DNA of 64,000 nt from Palsa-506 sp963786975 (GTDB lineage Bacteria; Actinomycetota; Actinomycetes; Streptosporangiales; Streptosporangiaceae), in contig CAWBBE010000004.1 of the NCBI GenBank assembly GCA_963786975.1, positions 558,001 to 622,000 of the forward strand, given 5' to 3'. Both the position numbers and the translations under genes were made by a program. The notes under the pieces are model-generated. The model was given only the letters and a program-made list of their open reading frames with translations, searched no databases and was not told the DNA's origin. Shown in pieces: positions 9,050 through 17,471 of this stretch. Each line of letters starts with the position of its first letter. Position 1 is the first letter of the stretch.

Positions 9050-9517
9050 TCAGGGCTTGCCTGATCGGGGTACGAGACGGATGACCGGCAGAACGCGGTC
9101 TGTCTTCTGCTCATACTGCGCAAAGCGGGGCGCGGCGGTGGTGATCTGCTGCCAGGCCTCGTCGCGGTCCGGCCCGTGGAGCTGCTCGGCCGTTACGGGG
9201 ATCGTGCGGCCGTCCACCTCGATGTGGACTTCGTCGGGATGCGCGGCGATGTTGTAGTACCACGCTGGATTCCGTGCCGCGCCGGCGGCTGACGCGACGA
9301 TCAGCCAGCTGCCGTCGTGACCGGGAAACCAGCCGACCGGGTTGGTCCGCTTGGCGCCACTCTTGGCACCGACGGTCATCAGGACCAGGGCGTTAAAGCC
9401 CATCATCTTGCCGCCCTTGCGGCGAAGCCGGCGCGACATGACCTTGTTCAGCCACCGGAAGAAAGGCCCCGACGGCTGACGAGCGCCACGGGTTCCGGCA
9501 GGTGTATCGAAGCTCAT
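9050..9517 (-). CDS. Deazaflavin (F420)-dependent nitroreductase family protein
   Basis: A 155-residue protein of the Ddn-like split beta-barrel family. The signs are an N-terminal basic/aromatic helix, an LVLMTVGAKSG segment, then G.WLIVASAAGA...PAWYYNIAAHP and a C-terminal PVIRL ending. These enzymes use reduced F420 to reduce quinones or nitro compounds, often at the membrane. Start chosen at 9517 because AGGAGGTCAG sits directly upstream on the minus strand. Full length for the family. The substrate cannot be read from sequence. Confidence 0.88.
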   Translation of the reverse strand: MSFDTPAGTRGARQPSGPFFRWLNKVMSRRLRRKGGKMMGFNALVLMTVGAKSGAKRTNPVGWFPGHDGSWLIVASAAGAARNPAWYYNIAAHPDEVHIEVDGRTIPVTAEQLHGPDRDEAWQQITTAAPRFAQYEQKTDRVLPVIRLVPRSGKP

Positions 9518-9645
9518 CTGACCTCCTGAACGGTGCGCCGGATGACCAGCTCGCGGTCGTGGCTGAACGGGCTGCCGTCCAGGTTCCAGCTCCAGGAAAT
9601 GGTCGGCGTGAATTCTCAGGGCTAGCCGGGGCGTGCGGCGGCAGG

Positions 9646-9939
9646 TCAGCCGCCGAGGTAGCGCTGCAGGGTCTCGACCTTGGACTCCAGCGCCCCGCTC
9701 ACCCCAGGGCGGACATCGGCCTTGAGCGTCATGCTGACCCGCGGCGCCTTCGCCGCGACGGCCTCCACGGCGCGTTTCACCACGTCCATGACCTCATCCC
9801 AGTCGCCTTCGATCGTGGTGAACATGGCATCGGTGCGGTTCGGCAGGCCGCTGTCGCGTACTACCCGTACCGCGTCGGCGACGTACTCGGCGACGGCCTC
9901 GCCTACTCCGAGCGGCGTCACCGAGAAGGCGACAAGCAT
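9646..9939 (-). CDS. MTH1187/YqgV-type thiamine-binding family protein
   Basis: A 97-residue protein beginning MLVAFSVTPLGVGE and containing an MFTTIEGDWDEVMDVVKRAVE segment. This is the short ferredoxin-like fold of the MTH1187/YqgV (DUF77) family, some members of which bind thiamine. Start chosen at 9939 because an AGGAG lies eight bases upstream and the family starts at this methionine; a longer frame reaches upstream but its extra 58 residues look non-coding. It lies 128 bases from the end of the helicase gene on the same strand. Role in the cell is not known. Confidence 0.75.
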   Translation of the reverse strand: MLVAFSVTPLGVGEAVAEYVADAVRVVRDSGLPNRTDAMFTTIEGDWDEVMDVVKRAVEAVAAKAPRVSMTLKADVRPGVSGALESKVETLQRYLGG

Positions 9940-10066
9940 CGTGATTCTCCTGCATGGCGATGCGCGGCCCCGGGCTGGGAGCCCAGCCCCGGTGGACCGA
10001 GGATAACGTGAGGTGTCCCTGTAGGCCTTGGTCCTCGGGCGCGGTCTCGGCTGGGAACCTTCACGG

Positions 10067-12217
10067 TCAGGAACCCAGGGCGTTGCCATGTCCGAAAGAC
10101 GCCCGCAGCGCATCGGTCAGCAATGCGACCAGCGCCTCGAGCTGCACGTCGGCCGAGGAGGAGACCTCTTGGTCCGACCCGTCCAGCGCCCGGGCGGCGA
10201 GCCCTGCCTTGCTGTCGATCAGCCCGGCGATCCGGGCGTCGATGGTCTGCGCGGCGATGATGCGCCACGCGGTCACCGGTTCGGCCTGCCCGATGCGGTG
10301 GCTGCGGTCGATGGCCTGGGTTTGCTCCGCGTCGGTCCAGGACATCTCGGCCAGCACGATGTTCGAGGCGACTTGCAGATTCAGGCCCACGCCGGCCGCG
10401 GTCAGCGAGCACACCGCAACCGCGACGTCCGGGTCGTTCACGAATGCTTCGACGTTCGCCTGCCGCGCTGCGGGCGTCTGGCCGCCACGGATCGACGAGA
10501 AGCGCACCCCCTGCCGGGCGAGGATCTCTTCGGCGGCGTCCATCACGTCGACATGCTTGGCGAAGAAGACGACCTTGCCGGCGCTGCGGGCCAGCTGAGC
10601 CGCGTAGTCCGCGGCCAGTCCGGCCTTCGCCTGGCCGATGCGTCGCATCATGGTGAACACGTTCTCGCCGGACTGCGCGCCCGTCGCCTCCTTCAGCTCC
10701 GACCGGGCCACCCGGCGGACGAGGTCGTGGTCGATGCCCTCGATGCCGACGTCGGAGGATCGGTTCGCGAGCGCGGTCTTGTACCGCGCCACCATCCGGC
10801 CGGCCAGGTCCCGTTCTGCCGCCCGGATCGACCGGCCGGCCCGTTCGTCCAGCTCAACGGGGAGGTCAGCAATACGGCGGGCGGGGATGTCGGCGGCTAC
10901 GTCGAGCTTGCGCCGGCGCACGATGCCCAGGTCGATCACGTGCTGGCGCGCCGCGGCGTAGAAGCTTCGGTCGGCCGGCGTCAGGCCGGTGTGCTCAAGC
11001 GCGTCCATCAGCTCGTCGAGGGGCTTGCTGTCGTCGATCCAGCCGAGGAACTGCCAGACTGCCCGGAAGTCCTCGATGTCGTTGATCAGCGGGGTGCCGG
11101 TCAGCGCCATCAGCAGGGGCCGGTCCGTACGGGACCTGATCCGGTCGGAGAGCGCGAGGACGTTCTGCGAGCGCTGCGAGGCCTTGTTCTTGGTGAAGTG
11201 AGCCTCGTCCACGACCATGCCGCGGAAGCCGAAGTCACCGAGCCAGCCCAGGTGGCGGTCGAGAACCTCGTAGTTGAGCACGACGATGTCGGCGAATCCG
11301 TCGACAGCCTCGCCGTCGCCCTGCACCACCGTGGCCGGGCGGTGGGGAGCCCAGCGGGCCGCCTCACGGGCCCAGTTGGTCTTGACGACGTTCGGCACGA
11401 CGACCAGCAGCGGGTAGGCGTTCGCTGCCTCCGCGGCGAGCAGCGCCTGGGCTGTCTTACCCAGACCCGGCTCATCGGCGAGCAGGAATGTCCGGTGACC
11501 GGCAGCGGCTGCGGCGACCAGCTGCCCCTGGTGCGGCATCAGTTCCAGGCCCGCCGGGGTGAACCGTTGCGTCGGCGCCGGGAGCGACATGCACGCCGGG
11601 GCTCCCCCGCCGGCCCGTTCGAAGGAACTCAGCAGCGGGCCGAGCAGCTCCCAGCCGGCCAGGCGGCGCGGACGGGAGGTGTTCCGCGGAACGGCGGAGA
11701 AGTCGGGGGCGAGAAAGGGGTTCGCCAGTTGCCGGGAGATCACCGGCTGCGGCACGATCCGCCGCTCCGAGCCGGCCGAAGCGGTATCGGTCTCCGTAGG
11801 CGCGAGCTCTTCGCGGGCCGGCTCGATGCCGAAGTCCCGCAGCATCTCCCGCCTGAGCGACCGGGCCGCCTCGGAGACGCCGGAGCCCTCGGCGAGCAGC
11901 GCCAATAGCCCAGCGTCCTGGACGGCGGTCGCCGCGAGGATGGTCGCGACGCCGTCCAGGCGCTTCAGCTGCCCGGCCCGATGGCTGTCACTTCCGGCCG
12001 CCGCCCGGACGCGGGCACGCTCGTCCCGCAGCAGCAGGGCGACGGCCTGGAACTTCGTGCGCACGGCAGGCGTCACGCGGCCGCGCCGGGCAGCCGCGTC
12101 GACCTCACGGACGGTTCGGGCGAGCACCGGGACGACATCGCCGTGGTGGTGGACGCGTCGCTGCTTCCGCCGGGCGGTACGGCGAGCGCCCGTCTGGCGC
12201 TGGCCTGGTCGAGCCAC
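10067..12217 (-). CDS. SNF2-type DEAD/DEAH helicase-like ATPase
   Basis: A 716-residue superfamily 2 protein. Walker A with DEPGLGKT is near residues 248-255, the DEAH box near 338-341, a TGTPL motif III follows, and motif VI QAIDRSHRIGQ is near 634-644, which is the classic SNF2 form. The first about 200 residues are charged and helical without a recognised domain. SNF2 proteins translocate on double-stranded DNA; bacterial ones serve transcription recycling (RapA), defence, or repair. No nuclease or methyltransferase lies beside it, so a defence role is not supported by context. GTG start at 12217 has TAGGAG six bases upstream. Antisense frames across it are shadows. Confidence 0.85.
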   Translation of the reverse strand: MARPGQRQTGARRTARRKQRRVHHHGDVVPVLARTVREVDAAARRGRVTPAVRTKFQAVALLLRDERARVRAAAGSDSHRAGQLKRLDGVATILAATAVQDAGLLALLAEGSGVSEAARSLRREMLRDFGIEPAREELAPTETDTASAGSERRIVPQPVISRQLANPFLAPDFSAVPRNTSRPRRLAGWELLGPLLSSFERAGGGAPACMSLPAPTQRFTPAGLELMPHQGQLVAAAAAGHRTFLLADEPGLGKTAQALLAAEAANAYPLLVVVPNVVKTNWAREAARWAPHRPATVVQGDGEAVDGFADIVVLNYEVLDRHLGWLGDFGFRGMVVDEAHFTKNKASQRSQNVLALSDRIRSRTDRPLLMALTGTPLINDIEDFRAVWQFLGWIDDSKPLDELMDALEHTGLTPADRSFYAAARQHVIDLGIVRRRKLDVAADIPARRIADLPVELDERAGRSIRAAERDLAGRMVARYKTALANRSSDVGIEGIDHDLVRRVARSELKEATGAQSGENVFTMMRRIGQAKAGLAADYAAQLARSAGKVVFFAKHVDVMDAAEEILARQGVRFSSIRGGQTPAARQANVEAFVNDPDVAVAVCSLTAAGVGLNLQVASNIVLAEMSWTDAEQTQAIDRSHRIGQAEPVTAWRIIAAQTIDARIAGLIDSKAGLAARALDGSDQEVSSSADVQLEALVALLTDALRASFGHGNALGS

Positions 12218-12640
12218 AGACTTCTCCTATGGAATGCCGGGACACGATGGCCACGGCAGCATGCAGCACAGTCCCGCGGCCGGGGCGAGAAACATCCCGG
12301 GCAGCGGGCCTGGTGCCTTGAACGCCGAGCCGACTTGCGGTCTCCGACGATCGACGCAGGCAGGCCCCGGCAGGCTATTCACACGAACCCTGAGCCGCCG
12401 GTGGGTGGCCTGGTGACCACGGCGCGGGAAAGTCGTCGGACGACCCGCTCGGTTCTCGGCTACCGCTCATGATAACGCGCGCGAGAGCGCATAATTCCCG
12501 GCCGCACTGTGGGTGAACGTCCTCAATTGCCGCAGCTGGTGCGGTGAACTCATGCGGAGCGGTGTTCGCGCATAGGCGCGAGCTGGGACGGTTAGCCCGG
12601 AGGGGAGAAACGCTCCGGCGAGCGAGGAGCATCAGGAAGG
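12218..12640. other. Divergent intergenic region, no gene seen
   Basis: About 420 bases between the minus-strand helicase and the plus-strand transporter. It should hold both promoters. I find no convincing coding frame; a short GCGC-rich inverted stretch and a cataat hexamer lie near 12475-12495 but neither is strong enough to call. Confidence 0.35.
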
Positions 12641-14083
12641 GTGCAGTTGGTGGGGAACGAGGGCGGCGCGCCTGGCTCGGTGCGGCTGGCTTCGGCCGCT
12701 GGCCGCTGGGTGCTGGCGGTGGCGGTGCTGGGCGAGGCGATGACGCTGCTGGAGGCGACGGTTGTCAACGTGGCGTTGCCGTCGATCGGCCGTGATCTCG
12801 GTGCGGGCATCGCGGGGCTGCAGTGGACGCTGAACGCCTATGTGCTCACGCTCGCGGGGCTGGTCCTGGCGGCCGGTTCGCTCAGCGATATTTACGGGCG
12901 GCGTCGCGTGTTCATCCTGGGGGTGCTGGTCTTCGTGGCCGCCTCCGCGCTGTGCGCGGCCGCCCCGACGATCGAGCTGCTGGTTGCGGCCCGGTTTGGT
13001 CAGGGGATTGGCGGGGCTCTGCTGACACCTGGGAGCCTGGCGATCATCGACGCGGTCTTTCATCCCGATGATCGCACCCGGGCGATCGGTGCGTGGGCAG
13101 GTCTGGGTGCGGTCGCGGGCGCGATCGGGCCTCTCGCCGGCGGCTACCTGACTGACGCGGTGTCGTGGCGTGCGATCTTCCTGATCAATCTTCCGCTGGG
13201 GGCGTTTGTCGTGGTAGCCGCGGTTCTGCGGGTGCCAGAGACCCGGGATCCCACGCGTACTGGCGGGCTGGATCTGCCCGGCGCGGCGCTCGCCATGCTG
13301 GCCATCGCCGGTGTGTGCTTTGCGCTGATACAGGCCTCCGGGGGCCTCACCCCAGCGGTGATCGCGGCGCTGGTGGCCGGCCTGGCCGCCGCAGCCATCT
13401 TTGTCGCCGTGGAGCGGCGGAGCGGGCACCCGATGCTTCCGCTGGAGATGTTCCGCTCCCGCCAGTTCGCCAGCGCCATCGTGCTCGCGCTGGTGACCTA
13501 CACGGCGCTCGGCGGCGTGATCTTCCTGTTCGTCGCCTTCCTTCAGATCACCCTCGGCTATTCCGCCCTTCAGGCGGGGGCCGCGACGCTGCCGGTCACC
13601 TTGCTGCTGCTGATCCTCTCCGGCCCATCGGGGGCGATCGCGGGGCGCATCGGCCCGCGGATCCCGCTGACCACCGGGGCCATCCTGACCGGCGCGGGAC
13701 TACTGCTAATGGCACGGATCCACCCCGGCGACAGCTACCTCGCCGCGGTGCTGCCCTCGATGGTTGTCTTCGGGATCGGTCTCGCCGCGCTGATCACCCC
13801 CATCACGGCCACGGTGCTGGCCAGCGTCGATGCGAGGCATTCCGGGATCGCTTCCGCCGTTAACAACGCTGTATCGCGCCTCGGCCAGATGATCGCGGTC
13901 GCGGTTCTTCCGCTTGCCGCAGGGCTTTCCGCCGCCGATTTCGCCGATCCCGCCAGAATGGCAGCCGGCTTCCCGGTCGCCATGACGATCGCCGCCGGAA
14001 TGTCTTTCGCGGCCGCGCTGCTCGCCTGGACGACGATCAGCGATGACGTTCTGCGCCGGCCCGGGCCGGCACCGAACCAGTAG
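12641..14083 (+). CDS. DHA2-family MFS drug transporter
   Basis: A 480-residue major facilitator with about 14 hydrophobic segments, as in the DHA2 (EmrB/QacA) family. Seen motifs: LEATVVNVALPSI in helix 1 (the TIVNVALP motif), a WTLNAYVLTLAG segment in helix 2, and motif A GSLSDIYGRRR after it. These proteins export lipophilic drugs using the proton gradient. GTG at 12641 and GTG at 12650 are both possible starts; the GGAAGG at 12635-12640 is better spaced for 12650. No TetR or MarR regulator is adjacent. Substrate unknown. Confidence 0.9.
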   Translation: MQLVGNEGGAPGSVRLASAAGRWVLAVAVLGEAMTLLEATVVNVALPSIGRDLGAGIAGLQWTLNAYVLTLAGLVLAAGSLSDIYGRRRVFILGVLVFVAASALCAAAPTIELLVAARFGQGIGGALLTPGSLAIIDAVFHPDDRTRAIGAWAGLGAVAGAIGPLAGGYLTDAVSWRAIFLINLPLGAFVVVAAVLRVPETRDPTRTGGLDLPGAALAMLAIAGVCFALIQASGGLTPAVIAALVAGLAAAAIFVAVERRSGHPMLPLEMFRSRQFASAIVLALVTYTALGGVIFLFVAFLQITLGYSALQAGAATLPVTLLLLILSGPSGAIAGRIGPRIPLTTGAILTGAGLLLMARIHPGDSYLAAVLPSMVVFGIGLAALITPITATVLASVDARHSGIASAVNNAVSRLGQMIAVAVLPLAAGLSAADFADPARMAAGFPVAMTIAAGMSFAAALLAWTTISDDVLRRPGPAPNQ

Positions 14084-14275
14084 CGAAGGAACTCCCGCCC
14101 TCTCTTCAGCGACACTGCGCAGTGGCCGGGACTCCGCTGGCTACCTCTCCCCATCCGCGGCCCAGTTCCCGCCCGCCGACGGCCAGGCAATCGTGACCGG
14201 CTGGCAGCACAACGCATCGTGCGCCGCCTAGACCGGACACGAAGCCGGACAGCCCGACGCGGGTAAGGTTCCGGT

Positions 14276-14821
14276 ATGGCTGTCTCGTCGTCGATGGTCC
14301 CGCTCGGCACGCCGGCGCCCGGCTTCACCCTTCCCGACACCAGCGGCGCGATGACCGGCCGCGACGACTTCACCGCCGCGCCTGCATTGCTGGTCGCCTT
14401 CTTGTGCAACCACTGTCCCTACGTCCGCCATGTCGAGACCGCGCTGGGCACGCTGCTGTCGCACTACCCTGACCTGGCCGTCGTGGGCATCTGCACCAAT
14501 GACGCCGATGCTTACCCCGACGACCGGCCGGACGAGCTTGCCGGGCAGGCCCGGCGTGCGGGCTGGAATTTCCCGTACCTGGTCGACGCCGGCCAGCAGG
14601 CCGGCCGCGCCTACCACGCCGCCTGCACGCCGGATTTCTTCCTTTACGACAGCGCGCGCCGGCTGGCCTACCGCGGCGCTTTCGACCAGTCCACACCCGG
14701 TAACGGCAAGCCGGTCACCGGCGAGCTGCTCCGTGCGGCCATCGAGCTGACCCTGGCCGGCCAGCCGGTGCCGGGGCCGCACCGGCCCAGCATGGGCTGC
14801 TCAATCAAATGGCGGTCCTGA
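14276..14821 (+). CDS. Thioredoxin-like (AhpC/TSA-type) protein
   Basis: A 181-residue redoxin. After an N-terminal G.PAPGFTLPD segment it carries CNHCPYV at residues 44-50, the CxxC-type site of a thioredoxin-like family, then a FPYLVD...A..Y.AACTPDFFLYD segment with the conserved cis-proline region, and a conserved GCSIKW ending. Such proteins are probably cytoplasmic thiol oxidoreductases or peroxidases. No signal peptide. Function beyond thiol chemistry is unknown. Confidence 0.85.
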   Translation: MAVSSSMVPLGTPAPGFTLPDTSGAMTGRDDFTAAPALLVAFLCNHCPYVRHVETALGTLLSHYPDLAVVGICTNDADAYPDDRPDELAGQARRAGWNFPYLVDAGQQAGRAYHAACTPDFFLYDSARRLAYRGAFDQSTPGNGKPVTGELLRAAIELTLAGQPVPGPHRPSMGCSIKWRS

Positions 14822-14881
14822 CCATCTGCATGACCGGCGCAGCCCGTCGCCAGGCCCCTTGACCCGGCACTGCCTGCGGCC

Positions 14882-15055
14882 TTAACCCGCGTCGTGTCGC
14901 AGGCCTTCTTCTGCGTATTCTGCTAGCAGGTCGCTGACCGACAGGCCGCGCCGCCCGGCCTGGACGGCCAGCCGCTCGGCCACCGCGGACGGCAAGACAA
15001 TGGTACGGCGGACGCAGTCGTCGCTTTCCCATGCCTCGCCGGGCGTTTCAGACAA
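14882..15055 (-). CDS. Small ribbon-helix-helix-like protein
   Basis: A 57-residue protein, MSETPGEAWE..., with a short basic beta-strand (CVRRTIVLP) followed by two helices (AVAERLAVQAGRRG and VSDLLAEYAEEGL). This is the layout of ribbon-helix-helix (CopG/Arc-type) DNA-binding proteins, often antitoxins or small regulators. The TTG start has a strong GGAGGGAA just upstream and overlaps the end of the lysine N-hydroxylase gene by 8 bases, so the two are translationally coupled. No toxin gene follows. It could instead be an autoregulator of the upstream enzyme. The coding call rests on the RBS, overlap and fold-like pattern. Confidence 0.6.
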   Translation of the reverse strand: MSETPGEAWESDDCVRRTIVLPSAVAERLAVQAGRRGLSVSDLLAEYAEEGLRHDAG

Positions 15056-16319
15056 GTTCCCTCCTTTCCGGAGCGGAGCTGGCCAGTTCCTTCACCGCGA
15101 CATAGCGGCGCAGGATGCGGTCGCTCAACAGGCCGAGGCAGCTCAGGTTGGGGAAGCCTGGTCCTTGAGCGAGCCCGGCGACCAGTGGCAGGTGCAGCGC
15201 CGGGCTCAGCCCAGCGACCGACAGGTCGATCTCGATCCGCTGTTCAAGCTCGGCCCCCGCCAGCGCGCCTTCTAGCCGCCGGCGAGCCTCCCCGCCGAGC
15301 AGTCCCTCGAACCAGCGGGCCCGGAAGCCGATCGCGACGACCACGAGGTCGTAGGCGACACGCTCGCGCTCGGTGCCGTACTCGATGGTGACGACAACCT
15401 GCTGCTCGCCGGCGTCGATCGCCACTGCCCGCCCGGCGAGCGCGCGATAGCCGCGCGCCTGGTTGAGGATCGCCTCGGCTTGCCGGGAGAAGACGCCCCG
15501 GTCGGTGCGCTCGAGGAACTCGCGCCGGTGTGACTCGGCCAGCCGCGGCCAGTCGCCGGGGTCGGAGTAGAGCCGGTTCTCCTCGTAGCTCTCCCCCCGC
15601 GAGTACAGGGTTCCCCGGCTGGCCAGAACGTCGACCGTCGAACGCTGATGCGACTTGGCCAGCAAGCTGATGACCACCGAGGCTGCTGTCTCGCCACTGC
15701 CGATCACGCACACGCTCTGGGCAACCTGCTGGCCGGGCGCTCGCCTGGCCAGCCAGTAGCTGCGCCCGTCGAGCACGCGCGGATGCTGCTGCGGCTGGCC
15801 CGCGACGCCGATCGGAGGGCCAGCGCCGGTGAACACGACGCCGTCAGCCCAGACCGCTTCCCCCGGCTCGATCATCAGCCGCCAGCGCTCGCCGTCGGCC
15901 TCCAGGCCGACGACCTCGCCGGCGACGACCTCGGCTCCCGCTCTCTCGGCGACCTCACGCAGGTAGGAACTCCACTGCCGGTGCGTCGGGCGCAACCGGC
16001 CGCGATCGACCCAATCGGCATACACGCCATGCGCGATCAGATGCCGCTGCCAGCTGTAATCCGCCATTGCCGCAGTGACCGCAGACGAAGCCGCGCCCCA
16101 GTTATCGGCATAAGGAAAACCGACGTCCTTCTCCGCAGGCGTGCCCAGAGGCAACAGGCCGCTGGTATAGCCCTGCCGTCCGGTCCAGTTCCCGGCAACC
16201 GCGCCCCGGTCGACGAGCAGCACCCGCGGGACGTCAAGACCGGCCGCCGCCAGGGCACGCGCCTTGGCGGCAATCGCGATTCCCTTCGGCCCCGCGCCCA
16301 CAACAACCAACGTCGGCAT
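15048..16319 (-). CDS. MbtG-like L-lysine N6-monooxygenase
   Basis: A 423-residue flavoprotein of the SidA/IucD/PvdA family, closest in remembered pattern to mycobactin lysine N-hydroxylase MbtG. Matches include VVGAGPKGIAIAAKA at the N-terminal FAD site, GTPAEKDVGFPY, YSWQRHLIA, a second dinucleotide motif VIGSGETAAS, and the C-terminal GPGFPNLSCLGLLSDR. The reaction would be NADPH- and O2-dependent hydroxylation of the lysine side-chain amine for a hydroxamate siderophore. No NRPS, MbtH or transporter is in the window, so it is an orphan here. Start set at the ATG at 16319 by alignment with MbtG; no clear RBS is seen, so leaderless translation is possible. Confidence 0.85.
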   Translation of the reverse strand: MPTLVVVGAGPKGIAIAAKARALAAAGLDVPRVLLVDRGAVAGNWTGRQGYTSGLLPLGTPAEKDVGFPYADNWGAASSAVTAAMADYSWQRHLIAHGVYADWVDRGRLRPTHRQWSSYLREVAERAGAEVVAGEVVGLEADGERWRLMIEPGEAVWADGVVFTGAGPPIGVAGQPQQHPRVLDGRSYWLARRAPGQQVAQSVCVIGSGETAASVVISLLAKSHQRSTVDVLASRGTLYSRGESYEENRLYSDPGDWPRLAESHRREFLERTDRGVFSRQAEAILNQARGYRALAGRAVAIDAGEQQVVVTIEYGTERERVAYDLVVVAIGFRARWFEGLLGGEARRRLEGALAGAELEQRIEIDLSVAGLSPALHLPLVAGLAQGPGFPNLSCLGLLSDRILRRYVAVKELASSAPERRELV

Positions 16320-16639
16320 GACGGCGAGGATAACCCGCGCCGGGCGGCCGGCGCCCACGGTGAAGCGTCCGCCCAGTCATCCAGGGCGGCCGAGGCTCCG
16401 GACGGCTCCTGCCAGGGCTGAATGGATGACCTGCGCGGCGGAGCGCGGACACCGCCGCCGGGGCTCAGCCCGCCGGGGCGCCATGAAACCCGCGCTCCCG
16501 GTCCGGCAGGCTTACATTGCATGATCGGCGTTCGCCTCGTCCGAGGAACACAAGCCCGCCGCCATGGCCCGAGCCTCACCGGCGCACTAACCAGCGGAAG
16601 GAGCCCGATGTCACAGACGTGGAGGTCCATCAGCGCGGG

Positions 16640-17131
16640 ATGGCGAAACCCGCTAGTCCGGCCTCACCCGTGCGGAGGTCCCCGGCCTGGACGGTTGCCC
16701 GCGTGAGCCCGCTCCCGTCTGACGATCCGATCGTTGCGCTCAACCAGGTGCTCAGCGAGGTGATCGACGTGGTGCTAGACGTGAGGCAGGCTCTCCGAAG
16801 AGTCCCCGGCACGCACGCCCTGCACGCCGTGCTCGACCAGCTCTCCGGCGACCTGAGGGCCTGGGCTCGGCTGCTCATGGACCAGGACCTGGCACTCGGC
16901 GTGTCGCCGCTGGCCAGCATGCCCAGCGCGTCCGGCCGAAAGCCACCGAGCCGCTGGACCGGGACCATGAGCGACGAGGAGGTCCGCCAGGTCGTCGCCG
17001 GGCATCTCGACCGGCTCGGCCAACACGTGGCCACAGCGCTGGCGGAGCAGGACGATGACCGGGCACGAGCAGCCCTTGCCGAAGTGCAGCGCGGATTGCT
17101 GGCCCACAGGCGGGCACTCAGCGAACTCTGA
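16640..17131 (+). CDS. Hypothetical alpha-helical protein
   Basis: I do not recognise this gene. The frame codes about 160 residues, with four amphipathic helices after a Pro/Ser-rich start (LNQVLSEVIDVVLDVRQALR, then LHAVLDQLSGDLRAWARLL, then a helix with VVAGHLDRLGQHV, then a closing helix). This could be a ferritin-like or four-helix fold but no metal ligands stand out. Start is unsure: a good AAGGAG precedes an ATG at 16609 in a different frame that stops at 16706, so a frameshift near 16650-16700 is possible. Confidence 0.5.
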   Translation: MAKPASPASPVRRSPAWTVARVSPLPSDDPIVALNQVLSEVIDVVLDVRQALRRVPGTHALHAVLDQLSGDLRAWARLLMDQDLALGVSPLASMPSASGRKPPSRWTGTMSDEEVRQVVAGHLDRLGQHVATALAEQDDDRARAALAEVQRGLLAHRRALSEL

Positions 17132-17471
17132 GGTATACACCACCGGCTTGAGGCTCTCGGTGGCGCTTGACGGCCACGATGACCGCCGCTGCTGAAGCCC
17201 AGCTCGGCGCAGACGAGCTCAGCGTTCTCCAGGAGGCGGCGACGCACTACGACCAGAGCCGACCGAAGCTGCTCATCTGCGTGGCGGGCAAGGTCCATAT
17301 CGTTCGTGGCCGCGCTTGGGGTTGGTCGCGCACCGTAACTGGCCAGGCACCGCGGAATCCGTGCTCGCCCACTGCCACGTTCTGCAACCGGTTCGAGTGC
17401 CATCGAACCGCGGACGGCCGCGGCTCGTGCTTTAGTTCGGGGTCGATTTTGCGGGGCAGAACGGGGCTCTC
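17132..17471. other. Intergenic region upstream of the SARP gene
   Basis: About 340 bases. An open frame from 17167 crosses the SARP start but its later residues are the SARP sequence read in another frame, so I do not call it. A GTCGATTTTG stretch about 25 bases before the SARP start may be part of its promoter; nothing else stands out. Confidence 0.35.

Noticed and set aside
10028..11908. A 626-codon plus-strand frame
   Set aside because: It is antisense to the SNF2-type helicase and has no recognisable domain; long antisense frames are common at this GC content.
10067..12217. Possible defence role for the SNF2-type helicase
   Set aside because: No nuclease, methyltransferase or other defence partner is adjacent; neighbours are a small metabolic protein and a transporter.
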